From: a virus
IMG/VR virus record: IMGVR_UViG_3300017786_000201
Coordinates: 1-20,091 of that record
DNA length: 20,091 nucleotides
Direction: 5' to 3' (one strand)
The translations under genes and the position numbers were made by a program. Positions 14,750 through 20,091 of the stretch are shown here, in pieces; within the stretch, counting starts at the first letter, position 1; each line of letters begins with the position of its first letter. The notes under the pieces were generated by a model. It was given only the letters and a program-made list of their open reading frames with translations, was not told the origin of the DNA and searched no databases.

Positions 14750-16270
14750 ATGGAAATATTTGGATTAAATATAACAAGAAAAGTCGTTGACGATAGCAAG
14801 GATAAGAAAAACCTTGTCTCACCGATTCCCGTTACGGATGATGTCGGTGGTATAGAAGTCACGTCGAACGCCACTGGCCAGTTTTTTGGGCAATATGTGG
14901 ATATGGAAGGTACTACTTCCGATAGCGAACATGAATTAATTTTAAAATATCGCGAGGCTGCACGGCAACCTGAATGCGACACTGCTATAGCAGATATTGT
15001 CGACCAGGCAATTGCATCAGCTGATAAATCATCTCCAGTTGAGCTGGTTTTAGATGAATTAGATCAACCAGATTCGATTAAGAAAAAAATGATTGAAGAG
15101 TTTAATAATATTCTTCAACTATTCAAATTTAATAATAAAGCTGCTGAATTGTTTAGAGATTGGTACATTGATGGCCAAATTTACTTTCATGCTATAGTTG
15201 ATGAAGCTAATCCTAAAAAAGGTATTAAAGAGCTTCGATATGTTGAGCCTTTATGTTTAACAAAGATTAAAGAGATTCAAAAGAGAGTAGACCCAAAAAC
15301 TAAAGTAGAAATATCAGATATAAAATCAGAGTATTATGTCTATACAGAAAAAGGTAAAAAAGGTAAAGGAAATGCTGGTACTATTGGCGGGGTCAAAATT
15401 GCAAAAGAAGCTATTATTTCTGCGAACTCAGGTATCACTGACCCGACGCGTTCAAGAGTCGTGTCGCATCTTCACAAAGCCATTAAACTGGTAAATCAGT
15501 TACGTATGATGGAAGACTCTTTGGTCGTCTATCGAGTATCCAGAGCTCCTGAGCGAAGAATATTTTATATCGATGTAGGTAACCTTCCAAAGAATAAAGC
15601 AGAAGAATATGTACAGAACGTTGTTGCTAAGTATCGTAACAAATTAGTATATGATGCATCGACTGGAGAAGTTACTGACGATAGACGTCATATGTCTATG
15701 TTAGAAGATTTTTATCTACCACGAAGAGAAGGTGGACGAGGAACTGAGATTACTACTCTACCCGGTGGAGATAATCTTGGACAAATAGAAGATGTCACAT
15801 TCTTTCAAAAGAAATTGTTCAGAGCTCTTAATATACCTGTTAGCAGATTAGAAGATGACGCTCAATATACATTTGGTAGAGCCACCGAAATATCTCGTGA
15901 TGAGGTTAAGTTTCAAAGATTTATTAACAGACTACGAAAGAGATTTTCTCAAATCTTCTTTGATGCTCTTAAAACTCAGCTAATACTGAAAGGTATTATA
16001 TCAGCTGACGAATGGCCTTCGATTTCAGAAACTATTTCTCTCGACTTTATTGAGGATAACTATTTCTCTGAATTAAAAGAGTTTGAAATTATGAAAGAAC
16101 GCCTAACAATGGCAAGTGAATTTGAAAACCTAATTGGAAAATACTATTCTGTTGGGTGGTTAAGACGTAACATTCTTCATCAATCTGACGAAGATATTGA
16201 TAGAATGACAAAGGAAATTGATACTGAAATGAAAGCTGGTATTTTGCAATCACCAGATGATGAAGAATAG
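14750..16270 (+). CDS. gp20: Portal vertex protein gp20
   Basis: 506 aa against 524 in T4. gp20 forms the dodecameric portal at one capsid vertex: it nucleates prohead assembly, docks the gp17 motor and later the neck. Conserved stretches include HELILKYREAARQPECDTAIADIVDQAI (residues about 61-88), LFRDWYIDGQIYFHAIVD with the following GIKELRYVEP, ISANSGI and HLHKAIKLVNQLRMMEDSLVVYRVSRAPERRIFYIDVGNLP in the crown/clip region, then YLPRREGGRGTEITTLPGG and FRALNIPVSRLE (stem and tunnel region), the usual signature used in environmental gp20 surveys. The C-terminus (WLRRNILHQSDEDIDRMTKEID) is the family's helical end. The start is the first ATG after the promoter and terminator; no ribosome binding site is visible. 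Confidence 0.97.
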   Translation: MEIFGLNITRKVVDDSKDKKNLVSPIPVTDDVGGIEVTSNATGQFFGQYVDMEGTTSDSEHELILKYREAARQPECDTAIADIVDQAIASADKSSPVELVLDELDQPDSIKKKMIEEFNNILQLFKFNNKAAELFRDWYIDGQIYFHAIVDEANPKKGIKELRYVEPLCLTKIKEIQKRVDPKTKVEISDIKSEYYVYTEKGKKGKGNAGTIGGVKIAKEAIISANSGITDPTRSRVVSHLHKAIKLVNQLRMMEDSLVVYRVSRAPERRIFYIDVGNLPKNKAEEYVQNVVAKYRNKLVYDASTGEVTDDRRHMSMLEDFYLPRREGGRGTEITTLPGGDNLGQIEDVTFFQKKLFRALNIPVSRLEDDAQYTFGRATEISRDEVKFQRFINRLRKRFSQIFFDALKTQLILKGIISADEWPSISETISLDFIEDNYFSELKEFEIMKERLTMASEFENLIGKYYSVGWLRRNILHQSDEDIDRMTKEIDTEMKAGILQSPDDEE

Positions 16271-16290
16271 CATTTCAAAATCGTAATAAT

Positions 16291-16298
16291 TATAAATA
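16291..16298 (+). promoter_or_regulatory. T4-type late promoter (TATAAATA) for prohead core genes
   Basis: Exact octamer 21 nt after the gp20 stop and 12 nt before the gp67-like start. It is the last exact copy before the terminator at 20000, so it may drive the whole 67-21-22-23 set. Confidence 0.85.
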
Positions 16299-16310
16299 GA
16301 GAATAAAGAT

Positions 16311-16502
16311 ATGAGTGAAGAAGCAACAAAATTGTTTAACGCTTTGGTGTCAGATAACACTGAAGGCGCAAAGATAGCATTTGACCAAGCTATTACTAGT
16401 AAAGTCGAAGATGTTTTAGATGTACGTAAGGTAGGCCTTACATCACAAATTTTTAATAACCAAACAATCGAAAGAGAAGATGTTACTAATAACGGAACAT
16501 AA
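16311..16502 (+). CDS. gp67: Prohead core protein, gp67-like (lacks acidic tail)
   Basis: A 63-aa protein in the T4 gene 67 position between portal and protease. Residues 8-47 (LFNALVSDNTEGAKIAFDQ..., TSKVEDVLDVRKVGLTSQIFNN) align in pattern with the N-terminal half of T4 gp67, with its small helix, AAR/GAK-type turn, second helix and terminal F/I-rich segment. T4 gp67 (80 aa) goes on with a strongly acidic Asp/Glu tail that is missing here; instead a short NNQTIEREDVTNNGT ends the protein. gp67 is part of the internal scaffold core and is cut by the gp21 protease during maturation. The end overlaps gp21 by 23 nt, which suggests translational coupling. Its short length leaves the family call probable rather than certain. 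Confidence 0.75.
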   Translation: MSEEATKLFNALVSDNTEGAKIAFDQAITSKVEDVLDVRKVGLTSQIFNNQTIEREDVTNNGT

Positions 16503-17130
16503 CGATCAAGGGATTGATTATATCACTGAAGATAATAAAAAGACCGGAAATAAAGAGCGCTTTATTGAAGGTGTCTTTATGCAATCTGAAGCTGAGAATC
16601 GCAATAAAAGAATTTATCCGAAAGAAGTATTGGCCGAAGCGGTCAGAAAATACTCAACGGAGCAAGTTAGTAAAGGAAGAGCAGTTGGTGAATTAGATCA
16701 CCCTGCAGGTCCTACTATTAACTTAGATAAAGTTTCACACAAAATTACCTCACTTAAATTTGAAGGTAATAATGTTGTTGGAAGAGCACTGATACTGGAC
16801 ACACCAATGGGACAAATAGTGAAAGGACTTATGGATGGTGGTGTAAAGTTAGGTGTTTCTAGTCGTGGTATGGGAACTGTTGAACAAAAAGATGGTAAGA
16901 CATACGTGAAAGATGATTATATATTATCTACCGTAGACATTGTCCAAGACCCCTCTGCACCTAAGGCCTTCGTAGATGGCATTATGGAAGGTGTAGAATG
17001 GATTATGGAGAATGGTATCTTAAAACCTCAACAAATTGAAAAGTATGAGACTGAAATTAAGAAGACTCCTTCCTCGCGGATTACTGAAGCGCAGGAAAAA
17101 ATCTTTCAAGATTTCCTCTCCAAACTATAA
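16480..17130 (+). CDS. gp21: Prohead core maturation protease gp21
   Basis: 216 aa against 212 in T4. gp21 is the serine protease (herpesvirus-assemblin-like fold) inside the prohead that digests the scaffold and trims the capsid proteins before packaging. Landmarks: FIEGVFMQSEAENRNKRIYP (28-47), then GELDHP (70-75) carrying the catalytic His74, GVSSRGMG (125-132) carrying the nucleophilic Ser in the SSRG motif, and DIVQDPSAP (153-161). The C-terminal tail with repeated Lys/Glu is probably removed by self-cleavage as in T4. The ATG at 16480 gives the T4-like N-terminal extension; the next in-frame Met is residue 34, inside the conserved block, so it would be too late. A purine run AAAGAGAAG lies directly before the ATG. 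Confidence 0.95.
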   Translation: MLLITEHNDQGIDYITEDNKKTGNKERFIEGVFMQSEAENRNKRIYPKEVLAEAVRKYSTEQVSKGRAVGELDHPAGPTINLDKVSHKITSLKFEGNNVVGRALILDTPMGQIVKGLMDGGVKLGVSSRGMGTVEQKDGKTYVKDDYILSTVDIVQDPSAPKAFVDGIMEGVEWIMENGILKPQQIEKYETEIKKTPSSRITEAQEKIFQDFLSKL

Positions 17131-17134
17131 ACAT

Positions 17135-17139
17135 AAGGG
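17135..17139 (+). promoter_or_regulatory. Ribosome binding site deciding the gp22 start (AAGGG)
   Basis: AAGGG with a 7-nt spacing to the ATG at 17147. It supports this start over an in-frame ATG at 17036, which lies inside gp21 and would add a 37-residue basic stretch without any scaffold character. Confidence 0.75.
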
Positions 17140-17146
17140 TATAATT

Positions 17147-18601
17147 ATGTCAGAAGATACAACTAAAATCGAAGACGCTCAAGAAGATACTCTTGTTGAA
17201 GAAACGGAGCAGGTAACTGCAGAAGATTCTATTAAGCAGGATAGTCTTTCTGAAACAGTCTTAAAAACTCTTTTAGGCGAAAGCCAAGAAGAGGTAGAAG
17301 AAGAAGTTATTGAGGAAGCGAAGGCTAAAAAAGAAGAAGCCGACGAAGACGAAGATGACGAGAAGGAAGTCGAAGAAGCAACCAAAAAGGAAGCTGACGA
17401 AGACGAAGAAGAAGATGACAAAGAAGAAGTCGAAGAAGCCAAAGAAGAAGACGACGACGAAGATGAAGAAATCGACGAAGAAGTTGAAGGCGACGAAGAC
17501 GAAGATGAAGAAGAAGCCCCCAAAACAAAAGCTGAAATCTTGAATCAAATGTATAAAGAAATGAAGGGTATGAAGAAATCACAACTTCATAACGCCTATG
17601 GCAAACTTCATGCTATGTACACTCAGAAATCAGAAGAAGTTGATGGTGAAAAAGAAGGTGACGAAATTGCACAAGTTGTAAAGAAGTCATCTGATGACGC
17701 TAAATCAATGAACAAGGGTGACTTGCTTCAAGCCGCATACAAAATGATGAAGTCTCAAAAGAAGGCATCTCTACAAGCCCAATACGGGAAATTGAAAAAA
17801 GAGATGGCATCTTGTAAAACAATGGACGAATCATTCGACCTTGAGTCAGAAGTTGACTTGTTGGTTCAAGCTGATGCTAATCTAAGTGAAGACTTCAAAA
17901 CAAAAGCTCAAGTAGTATTTGAAGCTGCGATTGCTAATAAGGTTTACGATATTCGTAACCAATTAGAAGAACAATACGCGACTGATTTACAAGAGGAGCT
18001 AGGCCATGTTCGTACATCATTGATTGAAAAAATCGACAATTATCTAACATACGTGGTAGAAAATTGGGTGGAAGAAAATGAGTCTGTTGTTGATTCTCAA
18101 CTACGTTCAGATATTACTGAAGGTTTCATCACGGGATTACAAACTCTATTTACAGAGTCTTATATTGACGTACCAGAAGAGAAAAGAGACCTCGTCTCTG
18201 AGCTCGATGAAAAGGTTAAGTTGATAGAGGGTTCTCTAGAACAAGCAGAGTCTGATAAAGAAGACCTTGAAGAAAAGCTAGAAGACTTACTTCGTAATAA
18301 AATCATTAGAGAACACTCTGAAGATTTAACTTCTACACAAGTTGAAAAACTTAATCAACTTCTTGATGGTGCAGAATTTGTAAGTGAAGAATCTTTCACT
18401 AGCAAGGTAGCAACCGTTAAGGAAACATTCTTCTCTGGTTCACAGGAAGAAATCAAAGAATCTACTTCAACATCTGGTGATGTAGAAGTAATTGTTGAGG
18501 GTCAAGGCGAAGAAAAGAAAAGTGTAGTATCACCTGATATGAGTGCTTATCTTAACGCTATGACTGCAATGGAAAAAAACAGTTCAATTATTAAACAATA
18601 A
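17147..18601 (+). CDS. gp22: Prohead scaffold protein gp22, with acidic insertion
   Basis: 484 aa against about 269 in T4. gp22 is the main internal scaffold around which the capsid shell forms and is degraded by gp21. Residues 1-45 are a polar helical start; 48-123 are an almost pure Glu/Asp/Lys/Ala run; 126-157 and 188-220 are two copies of a helical repeat (YKxMK..KK..L...YGKL); 229-262 is the recognisable family core (LLVQADANLSEDFKTKAQVVFEAAI); 265-440 are long charged helices with coiled-coil character; the C-terminus ends NAMTAMEKNSSIIKQ. The added acidic and repeat regions account for most of the length difference. The upstream 37 codons that stay open to 17036 belong to the gp21 overlap and are not included. 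It lies 16 nt after gp21 and 25 nt before gp23. Confidence 0.93.
   Translation: MSEDTTKIEDAQEDTLVEETEQVTAEDSIKQDSLSETVLKTLLGESQEEVEEEVIEEAKAKKEEADEDEDDEKEVEEATKKEADEDEEEDDKEEVEEAKEEDDDEDEEIDEEVEGDEDEDEEEAPKTKAEILNQMYKEMKGMKKSQLHNAYGKLHAMYTQKSEEVDGEKEGDEIAQVVKKSSDDAKSMNKGDLLQAAYKMMKSQKKASLQAQYGKLKKEMASCKTMDESFDLESEVDLLVQADANLSEDFKTKAQVVFEAAIANKVYDIRNQLEEQYATDLQEELGHVRTSLIEKIDNYLTYVVENWVEENESVVDSQLRSDITEGFITGLQTLFTESYIDVPEEKRDLVSELDEKVKLIEGSLEQAESDKEDLEEKLEDLLRNKIIREHSEDLTSTQVEKLNQLLDGAEFVSEESFTSKVATVKETFFSGSQEEIKESTSTSGDVEVIVEGQGEEKKSVVSPDMSAYLNAMTAMEKNSSIIKQ
17288..17515 (+). repeat. Low-complexity acidic coding tract in gp22
   Basis: About 230 nt built of GAA, GAC, GAT and AAG triplets, encoding residues 48-123 of gp22. 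It is purine-rich and gives rise to long spurious reading frames on both strands. Such triplet runs are prone to length change by slippage, so the tract length may vary among relatives. Confidence 0.85.
17522..17617 (+). repeat. gp22 helical repeat, copy 1
   Basis: Residues 126-157, with the pattern KAEILNQMYKEMKGMKKSQL then YGKL. By eye, about half of 27 aligned positions are identical to copy 2. The two copies are separated by about 30 charged residues. Probably alpha-helical hairpins within the scaffold. Confidence 0.75.
17708..17806 (+). repeat. gp22 helical repeat, copy 2
   Basis: Residues 188-220, with KGDLLQAAYKMMKSQKKASL then YGKL, matching copy 1 at the Lys, Leu, Tyr-Lys, Met-Lys, Lys-Lys, Leu and Tyr-Gly-Lys-Leu positions. 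It directly precedes the conserved scaffold core. Confidence 0.75.
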
Positions 18602-18612
18602 CAACATTAAAT

Positions 18613-18618
18613 AAAGGA
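18613..18618 (+). promoter_or_regulatory. Ribosome binding site of gp23 (AAAGGA)
   Basis: AAAGGA with an 8-nt spacing to the ATG at 18627, fixing the start of the major capsid gene. An AT-rich variant of the late octamer (ATTAAATA, 18606-18613) abuts it but differs at two positions. Confidence 0.75.
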
Positions 18619-18626
18619 AATTTAAA

Positions 18627-19970
18627 ATGTTAAACGAAGACACAAATATCAAGAAGTGGGGTGCCGTTCTCGACCACGAGAGTGCAGCTCCTATTCAAGA
18701 TAACTATCGTCGAAGTGTAACTGCTAAGTTGCTTGAAAATACAGAAGTTGCTCAAAGACAGCAACTCTCTGAAAGTAACTTTGGTTCAGGTACATCTTCT
18801 ACTTCTACAGACTTGGGTACAGTTGGTTCAGCCAATGGATTTGACCCAATTCTTATCTCAATGGTTAGACGTGCAATGCCTAACCTTATCGCATATGACG
18901 TTGCGGGTGTTCAGCCAATGAGCGGACCAACTGGTCTTATCTTTGCACTTAAGGCTCACAAGTCAGAACAAACAACATCAGTTGATACTGATTCACCTGA
19001 GTTACTTCACCCAGCAATCGGTGCAGATATTGATACTGCATTCTCTGCTAAGGGACAAACAGGACCAACAGAAGATTCGCCTTTCGCAATCAATGATATT
19101 GGTGATACTGTCGCTGACGGTGAAGGTAACCCAAACTACGCTCCTGCTACAGGTAATACTCTAGCAATTGGCGAAGGTGATGCATTCAACCAAGCTGGTA
19201 TCTCTATCGAAAAGACATCTGTTACTGCTGTAACACGTGCTCTTAAGGCAGAATACTCAATGGAAATGGCTCAAGACCTTAAAGCTATTCATGGTCTTGA
19301 CGCTGAGTCTGAATTGGCTAATATCCTATCTGCAGAAATTCTTGCTGAAATCAACCGTGAGGTTATTCGTAAGATTGTCACAGCAGCTAAGTTAGGTCTT
19401 GGCAATATTGCTAAACCAGCTGGTGCTACAAAGCACACATTCGACTTGGTCGGAGACGCTGATGGTCGTTGGGCTGTTGAGAAGTTCAAGTCTCTTATCT
19501 TCCAATTAGAAGTTGAGGCTAATACAATTGCAAAAGAAACTCGTAGAGGAAAGGGTAATATCATTATCTGTTCTTCTAATGTAGCTTCTGCTCTAGCAGC
19601 ATCTGGTTCTCTAGATTATGCTAATGCAATTTCTGCTAACCTAAACGTTGATGATTCTGGTAATACATTTGCTGGAACACTTAACGGACGTATGAAGGTC
19701 TACATTGACCCATATGCTGTATCAGATTATGCAGTTGTAGGTTATAAGGGAACTTCACCATTCGACGCAGGATTGTTCTATTGCCCATACGTACCACTAA
19801 CTATGGTTCGTGCGATTGATGAAACAACATTCCAGCCAAAAATGGCATTCAAGACTCGTTATGGTCTTGTAGCGAATCCGTTCGCATCATTAACAATAGA
19901 TAGTAACCAATACTACCGTAAGTTTGGTGTTAGCAACATTAACGTAGGTGGCTCAAGCTCACTATCCTAA
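18627..19970 (+). CDS. gp23: Major capsid protein gp23
   Basis: 447 aa against 521 in T4. gp23 has the HK97 fold and forms the hexamers of the head shell. The N-terminus (KKWGAVLDHESAAPIQDNYRRSVTAKLLENTE) is the marine T4-like propeptide; a gp21-type L-x-E site occurs at L47-S48-E49, so the mature chain may begin at Ser50. The shell domain begins around residue 79 with MVRRAMPNLIAYDVAGVQPMSGPTGLIFAL, the segment used in environmental gp23 surveys, and continues through the long helix region SMEMAQDLKAIHGLDAESELANILSAEILAEINREVI. The C-terminal block FKTRYGLVANPFASL and YYRKFGVSNI is also typical. The length deficit compared with T4 falls mainly in the insertion domain. It is followed by a strong terminator, as expected for a very highly expressed gene. 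Confidence 0.97.
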   Translation: MLNEDTNIKKWGAVLDHESAAPIQDNYRRSVTAKLLENTEVAQRQQLSESNFGSGTSSTSTDLGTVGSANGFDPILISMVRRAMPNLIAYDVAGVQPMSGPTGLIFALKAHKSEQTTSVDTDSPELLHPAIGADIDTAFSAKGQTGPTEDSPFAINDIGDTVADGEGNPNYAPATGNTLAIGEGDAFNQAGISIEKTSVTAVTRALKAEYSMEMAQDLKAIHGLDAESELANILSAEILAEINREVIRKIVTAAKLGLGNIAKPAGATKHTFDLVGDADGRWAVEKFKSLIFQLEVEANTIAKETRRGKGNIIICSSNVASALAASGSLDYANAISANLNVDDSGNTFAGTLNGRMKVYIDPYAVSDYAVVGYKGTSPFDAGLFYCPYVPLTMVRAIDETTFQPKMAFKTRYGLVANPFASLTIDSNQYYRKFGVSNINVGGSSSLS

Positions 19971-19999
19971 TCATTGAAGATTAACTAATCTTTAAGACT

Positions 20000-20030
20000 G
20001 AGGGTTCTCGAAAGGGAACCCTCTTTTTTT
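20000..20030 (+). terminator. Strong rho-independent terminator after gp23
   Basis: A 10-bp GC-rich stem (GAGGGTTCTC, 20000-20009, with GGGAACCCTC, 20014-20023, one G-U pair) closed by a GAAA tetraloop and followed by seven T. This is a textbook intrinsic terminator, 29 nt after the gp23 stop, and it closes the prohead transcription unit. Confidence 0.95.
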
Positions 20031-20031
20031 G

Positions 20032-20039
20032 TATAAATA
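20032..20039 (+). promoter_or_regulatory. T4-type late promoter (TATAAATA) after the gp23 terminator
   Basis: Exact octamer beginning one base after the T-run of the terminator and ending 6 nt before an ATG at 20046, repeating the terminator-promoter-start arrangement seen before gp20. Confidence 0.8.
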
Positions 20040-20045
20040 AGAGAT

Positions 20046-20091
20046 ATGGCAACGAATAACTTAACTACGAATTTAAACCTATTAGCACCTA
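20046..20091 (+). CDS. Start of an unidentified late gene, cut by the window end
   Basis: Fifteen codons (MATNNLTTNLNLLAP) follow a late promoter and continue past the window edge. The fragment is too short to name. It is not the start of gp24, the capsid-vertex gene that follows gene 23 in T4, as far as the few residues allow. In marine T4-like phages, tail or baseplate genes often follow gp23, so a virion protein is likely by position only. AGAG at 20040-20043 is too close to the ATG to be a normal ribosome binding site. Confidence 0.6.
   Translation, partial: MATNNLTTNLNLLAP

Noticed and set aside
14725-14982. Antisense frame across the gp20 start
   Set aside because: It covers the promoter and portal N-terminus, with no supporting signals on that strand.
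16480-16502. Possible frameshift joining the gp67-like protein and gp21
   Set aside because: The 23-nt overlap is an ordinary gene overlap; both proteins have T4-like lengths and no slippery heptamer with a following structure is apparent.
17036-17146. Extended gp22 start at 17036
   Set aside because: The extra 37 codons overlap the conserved end of gp21, are basic and unlike scaffold sequence, while 17147 has AAGGG at the right spacing.
17179-17548. Long antisense reading frames rich in Ser or Phe opposite gp22
   Set aside because: They are the reverse reading of the GAA/GAC-rich acidic tract, with no ribosome binding site, and gp22 is clearly the real gene.
1-20091. tRNA genes, CRISPR arrays, insertion sequences or attachment sites
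   Set aside because: I saw no cloverleaf-like unit, no spaced direct repeats and no transposase or terminal inverted repeats, and nearly all bases are accounted for by morphogenesis genes.

Overview
This window is part of the late virion-morphogenesis block of a T4-like (Straboviridae/Kyanoviridae-type) myovirus genome. It is AT-rich and close-packed, and every real gene lies on the + strand. The gene order (neck 13-14-15, terminase 16-17, sheath 18, tube 19, portal 20, core 67, protease 21, scaffold 22, capsid 23) is the classical T4 order. Short, marine-type versions of gp16, gp17 and gp23, a compact gp67, the absence of genes 68 and 24 in their T4 positions, and beta-rich insertions in the neck and sheath proteins point to an aquatic T4-like phage of the cyanophage/pelagiphage kind. 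Nothing in the window fixes the host, and there are no metabolic or host-derived genes.

Layout. Positions 1-7003 are the variable structural part: a 5'-truncated virion protein, a 1256-aa virion protein with a calcium-loop-like Asp motif, a 124-aa beta-sandwich protein resembling BppU N-terminal domains, and a 597-aa fibre-like protein in the place T4 uses for fibritin (wac). Positions 7030-9716 encode the head-tail connector (gp13, gp14, gp15). Positions 9713-11714 encode the packaging motor (gp16, gp17), with start/stop overlaps that suggest translational coupling. Positions 11809-14682 encode the contractile sheath and the tube. Positions 14750-19970 encode the prohead: portal, core peptide, protease, scaffold, major capsid protein. 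A last gene starts at 20046 and runs off the window.

Regulation is unusually readable. Seven exact copies of the T4-type late promoter octamer TATAAATA sit just upstream of genes (4815, 7007, 11726, 14126, 14736, 16291, 20032). Two hairpin terminators (14696-14726 and 20000-20030) separate transcription units, and each is followed at once by a late promoter and a start codon only 6 nt away, so those two messages (gp20 and the last gene) may be nearly leaderless. No intergenic stretch exceeds 100 nt. I saw no tRNA, CRISPR array, insertion sequence or other mobile element. The window is an ordinary, well-known assembly module; the points worth a second look are regulatory architecture, modular insertions in connector and sheath proteins, and the split of core-protein domains between gp67 and gp22, rather than a new system.
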